A stretch of 64,000 nucleotides of DNA from Myroides albus (GCF_009711045.1 NZ_WMJX01000001.1:222579-286578); one strand, 5' to 3'. Counted from the stretch's first letter, positions 1 to 9,872 are shown. The notes: a model not told the origin generated them from the sequence alone. Translations and numbers: made by a program.

Positions 1-792
1 GTGATTTACTAAATCTTCACTTATACTGCCATTGAAGAAGTGAGCTAAACCTGTACGACCATGTGTTGCTATACCGATTAGATCAGCATCTATTTTCTTA
101 GAAAAGTTGATTATTCCTTTTTCGATATTCATATCGTTATAAGTACATAGGTCGAACTCTTTGTCTGTTAAAGTATCTAAGAACTTTTCTACAATTTCTT
201 CTGCTACGTGAGTAGGTTTAAAATTGTTAGGTGTGTTTACCATTAACAGGTGGAATTTACTTCCTAATATTTTATTGAAATTTAGTGCTTTTTTAAAAGG
301 CTCAGTCATCCCTTCTGAGAAATCAGATGCAAAAACAAAATCTTTAATCTCAAAATCTTCTACCTCACCTTTAATTACCAAAACAGGAATATTTGATGTT
401 CTGACAACTTTTTCGGTATTAGATCCTACGAAATACTCTTTTACTCCACTTACCCCATGAGATCCCATGACGATAAGGTTCACTTTGTTGTTCTCTGCAG
501 ATTTAGTCACACCTAAAGAAGTGCGATCTAAGATAAGGCTTGATGATATTGTAATTCCGTTAAATATAGGGTCGTGCGCTAATTCTTCAAGCTTTGCATC
601 AGCAGCTTTTTTAAAGAACATAACTTCAGTAGCAGGAGTTCCTTTGTTGATACTGTCACTACCTTGTTGTGGCAAATCAAGAATGTGTAGTAAAATGATT
701 TCTGCGTTCATTTTTCTGGCAATAATAGCAGCGGCTTTAGTTGCATTATAGGCTTGATTAGAGAAATCTGTTGGAACTAGAATCTTTTTCAT
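1..792 (-). CDS. Universal stress protein (UspA family), tandem domains, C-terminus cut by window edge
   Basis: Translating the minus strand from the ATG at 792 gives an open frame of 264 codons that runs off the window start. It begins MKKILVPTDF, the usual Usp start. Two Usp domains are visible. The first ends with GSHGVSGVKEYFVGS, a good G-2x-G-9x-G-S nucleotide-binding motif. The second ends with THGRTGLAHFFNGS, the same motif with Ala for the first Gly. Tandem-domain Usp proteins are common in Flavobacteriia and act as soluble ATP-binding stress proteins; the ligand here is not proven. It is divergent from rimP. Only a few C-terminal residues should be missing. Confidence 0.93.
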   Translation of the reverse strand, partial: MKKILVPTDFSNQAYNATKAAAIIARKMNAEIILLHILDLPQQGSDSINKGTPATEVMFFKKAADAKLEELAHDPIFNGITISSSLILDRTSLGVTKSAENNKVNLIVMGSHGVSGVKEYFVGSNTEKVVRTSNIPVLVIKGEVEDFEIKDFVFASDFSEGMTEPFKKALNFNKILGSKFHLLMVNTPNNFKPTHVAEEIVEKFLDTLTDKEFDLCTYNDMNIEKGIINFSKKIDADLIGIATHGRTGLAHFFNGSISEDLVNH

Positions 793-894
793 GATGTAAT
801 TAATTTGAATATGAATTATGTTGTTTTATTGATTAAATAAAGTTAAGAATATAATTATCAATAGACAAAAGTTTTATTTGTAATAAAAAAATTG

Positions 895-902
895 TACATT
901 TG
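895..902 (+). promoter_or_regulatory. Predicted -7 box of the rimP-nusA-infB operon
   Basis: TACATTTG matches the Bacteroidota -7 consensus TAnnTTTG. The nearest TTG (878-880) is only 14 bp upstream, shorter than the usual 17-23, so the -33 element is uncertain. It lies in the divergent gap between the usp gene and rimP and would give a leader of roughly 60 nt. Confidence 0.45.
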
Positions 903-932
903 TGTCGTTATTTATTAAAAAAGTTAAATAAT

Positions 933-959
933 GAGGGGACATAGTAGTCCCCTCTTTTT
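933..959 (+). promoter_or_regulatory. Terminator-like hairpin in the rimP leader (possible attenuator)
   Basis: GAGGGGAC (933-940) and GTCCCCTC (947-954) form a perfect 8-bp stem with a 6-nt loop, followed at once by five T. The rimP ATG is only 7 nt further on. The neighbouring gene upstream runs the other way, so no upstream plus-strand gene needs this terminator. It sits between the predicted promoter and the first gene, which suits attenuation or readthrough control. That function is inference. Confidence 0.55.
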
Positions 960-966
960 ATAGCAT

Positions 967-1434
967 ATGACGTTAAAAGTAAAAGTACAAGGATTAATTG
1001 ATCAGGCATTTGAAGAGTACACAGACTTGTTTTTGATAGACTTTACAATATCGGCTGATAATAAGATTGTTGTAATTATAGATGGAGATCAAGGTGTGAC
1101 GTTGCAGAATTGTATTGATGTGAGTCGTGCTATTGAACATAACTTAGATAGAGAGGAGGAGGACTTCGCTCTTGAAGTTGCATCTGCAGGAGCAGCAGCA
1201 CCTTTAAAATTATTGAGACAATATCCTAAAAATATTGGACGTAAATTAAAGGTAATAACTACAGAACAAGAAAAAATAGAAGCTACACTTGAAAGTGTAG
1301 GTGATGATAGTATTGTTCTGAAATGGAAAGCAAGAGAGCCTAAACCGATAGGAAAGGGAAAGGTTACTGTTGAAAAGGAAGCTATAATTCCTTTTGATAA
1401 GATTAAAGAAGCGAGTGTTATAATTTCATTTTAA
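967..1434 (+). CDS. rimP: Ribosome maturation factor RimP
   Basis: The 155-residue protein fits RimP, which binds the nascent 30S subunit and assists assembly of the 16S 3' domain. The N-terminal alpha/beta half contains [12 protein letters not shown], matching the family LEVSSPG-type loop. The C-terminal half is SH3/Sm-like ([21 protein letters not shown]). It is the first gene of rimP-nusA-infB, the conserved bacterial order, with a 16-bp gap to nusA. No strong Shine-Dalgarno sequence precedes the ATG, as is usual in this phylum. Confidence 0.95.
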   Translation: MTLKVKVQGLIDQAFEEYTDLFLIDFTISADNKIVVIIDGDQGVTLQNCIDVSRAIEHNLDREEEDFALEVASAGAAAPLKLLRQYPKNIGRKLKVITTEQEKIEATLESVGDDSIVLKWKAREPKPIGKGKVTVEKEAIIPFDKIKEASVIISF

Positions 1435-1450
1435 AAAAATAGAATATCCG

Positions 1451-2689
1451 ATGGAGAATAGAGATTTAGTAGATTCATTCTCAGAATTTAAAGACGAAAA
1501 AGATATTGAGCGTGTAGCGCTTATGGCAATTCTTGAAGATGTATTGAAAAATGCCTTGAAGAAGAAGTATGGATCAGACGATAATTTTGATATTATCGTT
1601 AACCCAGACAAAGGAGATTGTCAGGTGTTTAGAAACAGAATTGTTGTAGCAGATGGAGAGGTAGAAGATGATAATGCAGAAATTTCTTTGTCAGAAGCAA
1701 GAAAAATTGAAGCAGATTTTGAAGTAGGAGAAGAGGTGTCAGAGGAAGTGAAGTTGGAAGGACTTGATCGAAGAGCTATCTTGGCGTTACGTCAAAACTT
1801 GTATTCTAAGGTAACTGAACATGACAATACTTCTTTATACAAACAATTTAAAGATTTAGTTGGAGAAATTTATTCAGCTGAAGTGCATCATGCTCGTCCA
1901 AAAATCATAATTTTGATGGACGAAGGAAAGAATGAAATTGTTTTGCCAAAAGAGAAACAAATTCCATCTGATTTCTTTAGAAAAGGAGATACAGTACGCG
2001 GTATTATTGAGGCGGTTGAACTAAAAGGTTCAAAACCTCAAATTGTTATGTCAAGAACTTCATCTAAGTTTTTAGAGAAATTATTTGAACAAGAGATTCC
2101 AGAAATCGAATCAGGGGAAATTACAATTAAGAGAGTAGTTCGTATCCCAGGTGAGAAAGCAAAAGTGGCAGTAGATACTTATGATGATAGAATTGACCCA
2201 GTTGGAGCATGTGTCGGAGTAAAAGGATCTAGAATTCACGGAATCGTTCGCGAATTAGGAAATGAGAACATTGATGTAATCAATTATACAGAGAATACAG
2301 AATTGTTTATTAAGCGTGCATTAGCACCAGCGCGTATCAATAAAGTAGTGATAGATGAAAATGCTAAAAAAGCAAACGTTTATCTTGATTTAGAAGAAGT
2401 ATCACGAGCAATCGGTAGAGGAGGTCAAAACATTAAATTGGCTGGAATGTTGACAGGGTACGATATCGATGTGATGCGTGAATTAGACCCAGAAGACGAT
2501 GACGTTGAATTAAGAGAATTCAAAGACGAAATCGAAGCGTGGGTGATTGAAGAATTTAGTAAAATAGGTTTAGATACTGCGAAAAGCGTGTTGAACCTAG
2601 GTGTTGAGGAATTAGTAAAGAGAACTGACCTTGAGGAAGAAACGGTATTAGATGTAATCCGTATCCTAAAAGAAGAGTTTGAAGACTAA
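1451..2689 (+). CDS. nusA: Transcription termination/antitermination factor NusA
   Basis: The 412-residue protein has the NusA order. An N-terminal RNA-polymerase-binding domain (about 1-130) is followed by an S1 domain (about 132-200). KH1 carries DPVGACVGVKGSRIHGIVREL and KH2 carries EVSRAIGRGGQNIKLAGML. A short acidic C-terminal helical tail ends EEFED. It binds RNA polymerase and controls pausing, termination and antitermination. It lacks the two long acidic repeats of the E. coli protein, as expected for this phylum. It is co-transcribed between rimP and infB. NusA is a plausible controller of the leader hairpin at 933-959 (inference). Confidence 0.97.
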   Translation: MENRDLVDSFSEFKDEKDIERVALMAILEDVLKNALKKKYGSDDNFDIIVNPDKGDCQVFRNRIVVADGEVEDDNAEISLSEARKIEADFEVGEEVSEEVKLEGLDRRAILALRQNLYSKVTEHDNTSLYKQFKDLVGEIYSAEVHHARPKIIILMDEGKNEIVLPKEKQIPSDFFRKGDTVRGIIEAVELKGSKPQIVMSRTSSKFLEKLFEQEIPEIESGEITIKRVVRIPGEKAKVAVDTYDDRIDPVGACVGVKGSRIHGIVRELGNENIDVINYTENTELFIKRALAPARINKVVIDENAKKANVYLDLEEVSRAIGRGGQNIKLAGMLTGYDIDVMRELDPEDDDVELREFKDEIEAWVIEEFSKIGLDTAKSVLNLGVEELVKRTDLEEETVLDVIRILKEEFED

Positions 2690-2736
2690 TTGAAGCACCA
2701 AAACAACACAACACATTAATACACTAAAAAGATAAT

Positions 2737-5733
2737 ATGTCTGAAGAAAGAGCAATAAGAATTAATAAAGTTTTAAGGGAATTAAATATTTCTCTCGATA
2801 GAGCCGTAGACTTTTTGAAAGGCAAAGGATATGAAATCGATGCAACACCAAATGCTAAAATTTCTAAAGAAGAATACAGTGTTTTGTGTAAACAATTTTC
2901 TGCTGATAAAGGCAAGAAAGAAGCTTCTATTGAGGTAAGTGAAGAGAAAAAGAAAGAAAAAGAAGCATTAAAATTGGAGCGCGATAAAGAGCTTGAAGAG
3001 AAAAGAAAACAAGAGGAAGCACGTATTAAACGCGAGCAAGAAATTATCAGAGCTAAAGCAGAGGAAATTACTGCTGTAAAGACTGTTGGTAAAATTGATC
3101 TTGAACCTAAGAAAACTAAAGTTGCTTCAGGCGAGTCTAAAAAGGTGGAAAATGTTGTGAAAGATGCAACAGTGGCTGAAAAAGTAGACAAAAAAGTAGA
3201 AAAAGCTACTAATGCTGATACTAAGAAGAAAACAGTTAAAGCTGAAGAAAAACAGGTAGCTCCAAAAGTTGATGCAAACGAAGCAACTAAAATAACGAAT
3301 ACGGAAAAGCAAGTGGAAGCTAAGAAAGAAGTAAATAAATCACAACAGAAAAATACTGTAGAGGAGAAAGATTCTTCAAACCAAAAGCAGAATTTCAAGA
3401 AAGAGGCAAATGATGCGCAAGCTGAGCCTACGGCAGGGGATGAAGTAATCAAAACAAATTATCAGAAACTTTCAGGTACTACTTTTACAGGTAAAACAAT
3501 TGATTTATCTCAATTTGATAAACCTAAAAAGAAAAAAGAAGATCCTAAAAAAGGAAATTCAAAAGATGGTAACAACCCTGGAAGCGGAAAGAATAAGAGA
3601 AAACGCATTGCTAAGCCAGCTAATGGAAATGCTGAAGGAGCAAATAACAACGAGAATAATAACAATAACCGACCAAACAATAACAACAATAATAATAAGG
3701 GCGGTAACAATAATAGTGGTAATAACAACAATCGCGGAGGTAACAACAACAACCGTGGAGGAGGAAAATTTGGTAACAAAAACCAAAATAACAGAAGAAA
3801 TACTCCACCTGTTGTAAAAGCTGAACCTACTGAGGAAGAAGTTAAAAACCAAATTAAGGAGACACTTGAGCGTCTTCAAGGTAAGGGTAACAAATCTAAA
3901 GCTGCTAAATATCGTCGTGATAAACGAGATGTTCATAGAAAAAAATCTGATGAAGAGCAAAAAGCATTAGAGGCTGGAAGCAAAACATTAAAAGTAACCG
4001 AGTTCGTTACTGTTGGTGAAATTGCTACTATGATGGATGTGCCTATTACTAAAGTTATTGGTACTTGTATGTCTCTTGGTATCATGGTTACCATGAATCA
4101 GCGTTTGGATGCTGAAACATTAACTATTGTTGCTGATGAGTTTGGATTCGAAGTTGATTTTACTACTGCAGATTTAGATGAGTCTATTGAGGAAACTCCA
4201 GATAGACCAGAAGATTTACAACCAAGAGCGCCAATTGTGACAGTGATGGGTCACGTTGACCATGGTAAAACATCTTTGTTAGACTATATTCGTAAAGCAA
4301 ACGTTATTGCAGGAGAATCAGGAGGTATTACACAGCATATTGGTGCTTACGGAGTAACACTTGAAGGAGGACAAAAAATTACATTTTTAGATACTCCTGG
4401 TCACGAGGCGTTTACCGCTATGCGTGCGCGTGGTGCTCAAGTTACCGATATCGTAATTATTGTGATTGCTGCGGATGATGATATTATGCCACAAACAAAA
4501 GAGGCTATAAGTCACGCACAAGCTGCTGGTGTACCGATTATCTTTGCTATTAATAAGATAGATAAGCCTACGGCTAATCCAGATAAAATTAAAGAAAAAC
4601 TTGCTTCAATGAACTTGTTAGTTGAGGAATGGGGTGGTACTTACCAATCTCAAGATATCTCTGCTAAGCAAGGTCTTAATATGAAGGAATTACTTGAAAA
4701 AGTATTGCTTGAGGCAGAAATGCTTGATTTAAAAGCAAACCCTTCTAAGCTTGCAGTTGGTACAGTAGTAGAAGCGTACTTAGATAAAGGACGTGGATAT
4801 GTATCTACTGTATTAGTACAAGCTGGTACATTAAGAGTGGGAGACTACTTGTTGGCAGGACGTAGCCACGGAAAAGTTCGTGCAATGCACGATGAACGTG
4901 GAAACTCTGTAAAAGAAGCAGGTCCTTCTCGTCCAATTTCTGTACTGGGATTAGATGGAGCACCAACTGCTGGTGATAAGTTTAATGTATTTGAGGAAGA
5001 GAAAGAAGCAAAACAAATTGCTGCTAAACGTACTCAATTGATTCGCGAGCAATCTGTACGTGCACAACGTCATATTACTTTAGCAGAGATTGGTCGTCGT
5101 ATTGCATTAGGTGATTTCAAAGAGTTAAATATTATTCTTAAAGGGGACGTGGATGGTTCTGTGGAAGCATTATCTGATTCATTCTCTAAATTATCTACTG
5201 AGGAAATTCAAATCAATATTATTCATAAAGGAGTTGGAGCTATTACAGAATCTGACGTATTGTTAGCTTCTGCTTCGGATGCTATTATTATCGGATTTAA
5301 CGTTCGTCCAATGGCTTCTGCTAAACAATTAGCTGATAAAGAGGAAATCGATATCCGTAACTACTCAATTATCTATGACGCTATTGATGACTTGAAAGAT
5401 GCGATGGAAGGTATGTTATCTCCAGAATTGAAAGAGGAAGTTACTGGTACTGCTGAGATTCGTGAGTTATTCAAAATTTCTAAAGTTGGTACGATTGCTG
5501 GATGTATGGTTACTGACGGTAAGATTTTCCGTAGTTCAAGAATCCGCCTTATCCGCGAGGGTGTGGTTATCTACACTGGTGAGTTGACTGCTTTAAAGCG
5601 TTTCAAAGACGATGTTAAAGAAGTGGCGAAAGGATATGACTGTGGTATTCAGATTAAAAACTACAACGATATTAAGGAATATGACACTATAGAGGCGTTC
5701 CAAGAAGTTGAAGTTAAAAAGAAATTGAAATAA
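2737..5733 (+). CDS. infB: Translation initiation factor IF-2
   Basis: This is a 998-residue IF-2, the GTPase that places initiator tRNA on the 30S subunit. An IF2_N helical domain is at residues 3-50 and a second near 413-465. The G domain has G1 GHVDHGKT (505-512), DTPGHE (from 552) and NKID (606-609). Domains II, III and C2 follow (IIRGFNV-type segment [28 protein letters not shown]). The linker between the IF2_N domains is long, first Lys/Glu-rich and then strongly Asn-rich (about 302-354), and is probably disordered. It is last in the operon and followed by a strong terminator. Confidence 0.97.
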   Translation: MSEERAIRINKVLRELNISLDRAVDFLKGKGYEIDATPNAKISKEEYSVLCKQFSADKGKKEASIEVSEEKKKEKEALKLERDKELEEKRKQEEARIKREQEIIRAKAEEITAVKTVGKIDLEPKKTKVASGESKKVENVVKDATVAEKVDKKVEKATNADTKKKTVKAEEKQVAPKVDANEATKITNTEKQVEAKKEVNKSQQKNTVEEKDSSNQKQNFKKEANDAQAEPTAGDEVIKTNYQKLSGTTFTGKTIDLSQFDKPKKKKEDPKKGNSKDGNNPGSGKNKRKRIAKPANGNAEGANNNENNNNNRPNNNNNNNKGGNNNSGNNNNRGGNNNNRGGGKFGNKNQNNRRNTPPVVKAEPTEEEVKNQIKETLERLQGKGNKSKAAKYRRDKRDVHRKKSDEEQKALEAGSKTLKVTEFVTVGEIATMMDVPITKVIGTCMSLGIMVTMNQRLDAETLTIVADEFGFEVDFTTADLDESIEETPDRPEDLQPRAPIVTVMGHVDHGKTSLLDYIRKANVIAGESGGITQHIGAYGVTLEGGQKITFLDTPGHEAFTAMRARGAQVTDIVIIVIAADDDIMPQTKEAISHAQAAGVPIIFAINKIDKPTANPDKIKEKLASMNLLVEEWGGTYQSQDISAKQGLNMKELLEKVLLEAEMLDLKANPSKLAVGTVVEAYLDKGRGYVSTVLVQAGTLRVGDYLLAGRSHGKVRAMHDERGNSVKEAGPSRPISVLGLDGAPTAGDKFNVFEEEKEAKQIAAKRTQLIREQSVRAQRHITLAEIGRRIALGDFKELNIILKGDVDGSVEALSDSFSKLSTEEIQINIIHKGVGAITESDVLLASASDAIIIGFNVRPMASAKQLADKEEIDIRNYSIIYDAIDDLKDAMEGMLSPELKEEVTGTAEIRELFKISKVGTIAGCMVTDGKIFRSSRIRLIREGVVIYTGELTALKRFKDDVKEVAKGYDCGIQIKNYNDIKEYDTIEAFQEVEVKKKLK

Positions 5734-5748
5734 TCAATTATACATAGG

Positions 5749-5779
5749 AAAGGGAGTTGCGAAAGCAACTCCCTTTTTT
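5749..5779 (+). terminator. Intrinsic terminator after infB
   Basis: AAAGGGAGTTGC and GCAACTCCCTTT form a 12-bp perfect stem closed by a GAAA tetraloop and followed by a T run. It lies 15 bp after the infB stop. Confidence 0.92.
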
Positions 5780-5865
5780 GTTTTACATCATGACAATCTG
5801 ACGAAATGACATATTTTATTTTTGGCTTGTGATTTGCTATATTTATAGTAGTAAATATTAATGAT

Positions 5866-6537
5866 ATGATGTGGATTCTTTTGATAGCTGTAATGATTGC
5901 AAGCTATTACATTCAATACAAGTTGAAATCAAAGTTTGAAAAGTATTCTAAAGTACAATTGCAGAATGGAATGAGTGGTGCAGAAGTTGCACAAAAGATG
6001 CTGTTGGATCACGGTATTAGGGATGTGCGCGTGATATCTACTCCAGGTAGATTGACTGATCACTATAATCCAAGTGATAAGACTGTGAACCTTAGTGAAG
6101 CTGTCTATAATGAACGCAATGCTGCTGCAGCTGCTGTAGCTGCACATGAGGTTGGTCACGCTGTTCAGCATGCAACTGCTTATCATTGGTTGACTATGCG
6201 CTCAAAGATGGTTCCTGTAGTAAGCTTTTCTTCTAATATTGTAACTTGGGTGTTGTTAGGTGGAATCTTATTGATTAACACTTTCCCTCAATTGCTATTA
6301 TTCGGTATTGGGCTTTTTGCTTTGACAACGATCTTTTCGTTTGTTACCTTACCTGTTGAGTACGACGCAAGCGCAAGAGCCTTGAAGTGGTTGGAAGCCA
6401 AAAACATCGTTACCCAGCAAGAATATGCAGGTGCTAAAGATGCATTGTCTTGGGCAGCCAGAACGTATGTGGTCGCTGCAATATCATCATTGGGTACACT
6501 TTTGTATTACGTGATGATCTATATGAACAGACGTTAG
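5866..6537 (+). CDS. Membrane zinc metallopeptidase, YugP-like (Zn_peptidase_2)
   Basis: The 223-residue protein has an N-terminal membrane helix, then a soluble part with VAAHEVGHAVQHA. This is the HExxH zinc site at about residues 94-98, with a third ligand probably in LPVEYDASARALKWL. Two more hydrophobic stretches follow (about 118-165), and a C-terminal helix. Length and layout match the neutral zinc metallopeptidase family typified by Bacillus YugP, whose substrate is unknown. It is monocistronic between two terminators. Confidence 0.9.
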   Translation: MMWILLIAVMIASYYIQYKLKSKFEKYSKVQLQNGMSGAEVAQKMLLDHGIRDVRVISTPGRLTDHYNPSDKTVNLSEAVYNERNAAAAAVAAHEVGHAVQHATAYHWLTMRSKMVPVVSFSSNIVTWVLLGGILLINTFPQLLLFGIGLFALTTIFSFVTLPVEYDASARALKWLEAKNIVTQQEYAGAKDALSWAARTYVVAAISSLGTLLYYVMIYMNRR

Positions 6538-6564
6538 TTATTAAATTTTATATAAGTAAAGTGG

Positions 6565-6595
6565 AGGACACCTTTAATAAGGTGTCCTTTTTTTG
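6565..6595. terminator. Intrinsic terminator between convergent genes
   Basis: AGGACACCTT and AAGGTGTCCT form a 10-bp perfect stem with a TAAT loop and a T run on the plus strand. It ends the YugP-like gene, and may also stop the convergent EEP gene. Confidence 0.88.
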
Positions 6596-6609
6596 TTTTT
6601 TTACAGTCT

Positions 6610-7431
6610 TTAGTTAGGAGTTACTCTTACTGCTATCGGTATGTGATCAGATATTTTTCTTGCTTCTTTTATGTCATTGAAGTCCTCGTAGAATAGAATT
6701 GTATCTTGACTCTCAATGGTGAAATCTTTTTTAGATAAGAAGATATTATCATATTCAGAAGCTAAGCAGTCATTGTTAATACACTTTTGTCTTAGACTTG
6801 TTTTTTGGTCAGTAAAAACGGGTTGGTAAGTCATTTTCTTTAGGGGATTAAAAACACTGTGACTTTGGGGAGTATTGAAATCTCCTAAAAAGATCAATCT
6901 TTGATCAGTATATTGTGTGGGAAAGAATTTGAAGTATTTAATCTCCTTTTCGGGTTGATGTTTTTTGGGTAAGGCATGAAAGTTGAATATCATAAACTCT
7001 TTTCTTTTGTATTCAAAAGTAGCTATGTAAGGTTCTCTTTCGATTTGATCTTTGTAAGTCTGTTCTAAAGTAGGTCTGTTTTTTAGCTTTACTTTACTTG
7101 TTTTCCAAAGGTAAGCATATCGTTCTGAGCGATAAGGGCTACTATCTGTCGGTGGGCTAATAGCGTAATCCCATTTGGTACCTGTCGAATTAGTTAATTC
7201 AAGATGTAGTGCGGCCAGTGTTTTTGCCCCTGAGGGATTGGTGACTATTTCTTGTATAGCGACGATATCAGCAGATTTAATTGTTTTAGCAATGAATTCA
7301 ATTTCATCAGTAGTTTTACTTGAACCGAAGTTATTTAAATTCCATGTCATGATTGTTACTTGTGCATATAATGGTAAAAGGAATAATAAAAAAAATAGTG
7401 TAACAGTTGTTTTAAAAGATTTTTGAGGCAT
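6610..7431 (-). CDS. Secreted endonuclease/exonuclease/phosphatase (EEP) family protein
   Basis: The 273-residue protein has a signal peptide (hydrophobic FFLLFLLPLYA, cleavage after YAQ). The mature protein has the EEP marks in order: MTWNLNNFG near the N-terminus, AIQEI (metal-binding Glu), FLGDFNT (catalytic Asp/Asn) and SDHIPI (catalytic His) at the C-terminus. Members cut phosphodiester bonds in DNA, RNA or lipids, and the substrate cannot be read from sequence. Export suggests nucleic acid scavenging or phosphate release in the periplasm (inference). It stands alone, convergent with the peptidase gene. Confidence 0.88.
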   Translation of the reverse strand: MPQKSFKTTVTLFFLLFLLPLYAQVTIMTWNLNNFGSSKTTDEIEFIAKTIKSADIVAIQEIVTNPSGAKTLAALHLELTNSTGTKWDYAISPPTDSSPYRSERYAYLWKTSKVKLKNRPTLEQTYKDQIEREPYIATFEYKRKEFMIFNFHALPKKHQPEKEIKYFKFFPTQYTDQRLIFLGDFNTPQSHSVFNPLKKMTYQPVFTDQKTSLRQKCINNDCLASEYDNIFLSKKDFTIESQDTILFYEDFNDIKEARKISDHIPIAVRVTPN

Positions 7432-7583
7432 ATATGATATTTAATATGTTAAACCTAATTGTAGATAGGTAGATTAAAGAAATTTTGTAAATACAATTTG
7501 TAAAAATGCCGTATTTTTACATTTCTTTACGAGCTATTAGGCGCGCTCAAAAGTAAACATCTAATCTAAAATTTTAAATTAAA

Positions 7584-8537
7584 GTGAGAACATTTTCTTC
7601 GATAAACGAGTTTCATGCAGAAAAGAAAGTTGTAGCAACATTGGGAACATTTGACGGTGTACACAAAGGTCATCAGAAGATTATTCACCGATTAGTTGAA
7701 GCGGCGAAGAAGGATAATGGAGAAAGTTTAGTTCTAACATTCTTTCCACATCCTCGTATGGTTTTGAAACAAGACAATAGCATTAGGTTGTTGAATACGT
7801 TAGAGGAGAAAAAGCTATTATTAGAAGGTTTAGGTTTAGACAATTTAGTAGTTCAGAAGTTTGATTACGAATTTTCACAATTAACTGCAGAGGAGTTCGT
7901 AGAGCAAGTATTGGTAAATAAGTTTAATATTTCTAAGATAATTATTGGATACGACCATCGTTTTGGCAAGAATAGAACTGCAGATATTAACGATTTAAAG
8001 CTATTCGGTGAGAAATATGGTTTCGAGGTCGAAGAAATATCAGCAGAAGAAATAGATCACGTTTCTGTTAGTTCTACTAAGATTCGCCATGCATTAGAGA
8101 TTGGTGATATGGCAATGGCTAACGAGTTCTTAGATTACGAGTATTTCTTTTCTGGAGTCGTTGTTCACGGTAAGAAGTTAGGGAGAAAATTAGGTTTTCC
8201 GACGGCTAATATTGAGATTGACGAGGATTATAAACTGATACCTCAGAATGGAGTTTATGTAGTGGAATCTGAAATAAATGGTGAACGCGTAAAGGGGATG
8301 ATGAGTGTAGGTGTGAACCCAACCTTTGAAGGACACCCTTATACGATAGAAGTAAATTACCTAGATTGGGATGGAGATTTATATGATAAAATTTTAAAAG
8401 TTCGTATCTTAGACAGAATAAGAGATGAATTAAAGTTTAACAATCTAGACGAGTTAATTGCTAAGTTACACAACGATGAACAGGTAACTCGTGAATTTTT
8501 TGAGAAGTATGTGGAAAAAAGCACTTCAACCAATTGA
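7584..8537 (+). CDS. ribF: Bifunctional riboflavin kinase / FAD synthetase RibF
   Basis: The 317-residue protein makes FMN from riboflavin and then FAD. The N-terminal nucleotidyltransferase domain has LGTFDGVHKGHQ (HxGH-like site) and YDHRFGKNR. The C-terminal kinase domain has GKKLGRKLGFPTANIEID and NGVYVV. The start is GTG at 7584; no in-frame ATG occurs before the conserved LGTFDG block. The 144-bp region upstream shows no recognisable FMN riboswitch. The end overlaps the next gene by 29 bp. Confidence 0.96.
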   Translation: MRTFSSINEFHAEKKVVATLGTFDGVHKGHQKIIHRLVEAAKKDNGESLVLTFFPHPRMVLKQDNSIRLLNTLEEKKLLLEGLGLDNLVVQKFDYEFSQLTAEEFVEQVLVNKFNISKIIIGYDHRFGKNRTADINDLKLFGEKYGFEVEEISAEEIDHVSVSSTKIRHALEIGDMAMANEFLDYEYFFSGVVVHGKKLGRKLGFPTANIEIDEDYKLIPQNGVYVVESEINGERVKGMMSVGVNPTFEGHPYTIEVNYLDWDGDLYDKILKVRILDRIRDELKFNNLDELIAKLHNDEQVTREFFEKYVEKSTSTN

Positions 8538-9831
8538 TAACTTCCCACTAGTTATATTTAGAATTTTCTTTGGATTTTTATTTGCATGTGAGTCTTTTGG
8601 TGCTATAGCTACTGGATGGGTGCGTACAAATTTAGTTGATGTCCAGATGACTTTCTCCCATATTTATATGGATTTTTTACAGGTCTTAGTTGGTCCTCAA
8701 ATGTATGTTTATTTTGCATTGATGGGATTTGTATCTATTGCTGTTATGTTAGGGTGGCGCTACCGCTTGAATATTGTACTATTGACAATTTTATGGGCTG
8801 GTGCTTATTTTATTCAGAAGACTTCGTATAACAATCACTATTATATGTTGTTGCTGATTTGTTTTTATATGTGCTTTTTACCAGCACATCAATATGCCTC
8901 TATGGATGTAAAAGCAGGTCGGGTTGATAAAAAGTTATATATGCCGCGTTACTTTTCGTGGTTTTTTATCTTTCAGGTAACTATTTTATATGTTTTTGGT
9001 ACAGTTGCAAAGTTTTATCCCGATTGGCTTGATGGAACTTTTACTCGTTTAATGTACCAAAGTGCTAATATTCCGGAAGTATTTAAGGAAGTGTTTACTC
9101 AGAAGTGGTTTTACATTACGATTGCTTATTTGGGTATTATTTTCGATGGATTAATTGTTCCGATGTTGTTGTGGAAGAAGACACGTACATTAGGAGTTAT
9201 AGCAGCTTTGACTTTTCACCTTTTTAACTCTGCAACTTTACATATTGGAATTTTTCCATATTTTGCTTTGAGTTTTTCGGTGTTTTTTTATGAACCAGAA
9301 CAAGTACGTCGTTTGTTTTTCAAGAAGAAACCTGTTTTTGAAGTGACTGATGATTTGACTAGTTACGGTACACAGAACTTTTTAAGCAAAGGGCAATTGT
9401 ATGTTTTAAGTGCGTTTATGGTTGTGCAAGTTTTATTGCCTTTGAGAATACACTTTATAAAGGGAGATACACTTTGGACAGATGAAGGTCATCGTCTAAG
9501 TTGGCGAATGATGTTGCGTTCTCGTGTAGGTTATACTGATTTTATTGTAGAGAATAAAGATACGAAAACAAGAAGTTATTATCCATTAGCAGAAGTTTTA
9601 TCTACTAAGCAAGCGGCGCGTTTAACTTCACCTGATATGATATGGCAAATGGCTCAGGTAATCAAAAAAGAATATGCTGCTAAGGGAGAAGATGTAGCTG
9701 TATACGCAGATAGTTTTGTCTCTATAAATGGACGTCCTTATAGTAGATTTGTTGATAATACGGTTGATTTAGGTAATGTAGGATGGAATTATTTCACACA
9801 CTGTCCTTGGATCTTAGAGAAACCATTTTAA
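8509..9831 (+). CDS. HTTM domain protein (vitamin K-dependent gamma-carboxylase-like)
   Basis: The 440-residue membrane protein begins MWKKALQP; this ATG is preferred to the GTG at 8491 because it opens a normal N-terminus. Several membrane helices (about 15-310) are followed by a soluble segment with LWTDEGHRLSWRMMLRSR, which resembles the conserved WT..G.RFSWR.ML block of vitamin K-dependent gamma-glutamyl carboxylases. TFHLFNSATLHIGIFPYF fits the HTTM core. In animals the enzyme carboxylates Glu in target proteins; bacterial homologues mostly lack a known role. The start lies inside the end of ribF, so the two are probably translated together. Confidence 0.85.
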   Translation: MWKKALQPIDNFPLVIFRIFFGFLFACESFGAIATGWVRTNLVDVQMTFSHIYMDFLQVLVGPQMYVYFALMGFVSIAVMLGWRYRLNIVLLTILWAGAYFIQKTSYNNHYYMLLLICFYMCFLPAHQYASMDVKAGRVDKKLYMPRYFSWFFIFQVTILYVFGTVAKFYPDWLDGTFTRLMYQSANIPEVFKEVFTQKWFYITIAYLGIIFDGLIVPMLLWKKTRTLGVIAALTFHLFNSATLHIGIFPYFALSFSVFFYEPEQVRRLFFKKKPVFEVTDDLTSYGTQNFLSKGQLYVLSAFMVVQVLLPLRIHFIKGDTLWTDEGHRLSWRMMLRSRVGYTDFIVENKDTKTRSYYPLAEVLSTKQAARLTSPDMIWQMAQVIKKEYAAKGEDVAVYADSFVSINGRPYSRFVDNTVDLGNVGWNYFTHCPWILEKPF

Positions 9832-9832
9832 T

Positions 9833-9872
9833 AAAACAAAAAGCCTTGATTACAATCAAGGCTTTTTGTTTT
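9833..9872. terminator. Bidirectional terminator overlapping the lpxH 3' end
   Basis: An 18-bp perfect stem, AAAACAAAAAGCCTTGAT with its complement, has a TACA loop (9851-9854). A-runs and T-runs on both sides suit termination in both directions. The right arm includes the last codons and stop of lpxH. Confidence 0.93.

Noticed and set aside
2724..3452. Long minus-strand open frame (242 codons) opposite infB
   Set aside because: It is antisense to the Lys/Glu/Ala-rich IF-2 linker, has Ser/Phe-rich low-complexity sequence, and no promoter or family.
3500..3960. Several overlapping frames in the Asn-rich part of infB
   Set aside because: Low-complexity shadows (Ile/Thr, Leu/Pro or Val/Ile repeats) produced by AAT/AAC runs read in other frames.
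7440..7583. FMN riboswitch before ribF
   Set aside because: The region is too short and AT-rich and shows none of the conserved RFN stems.
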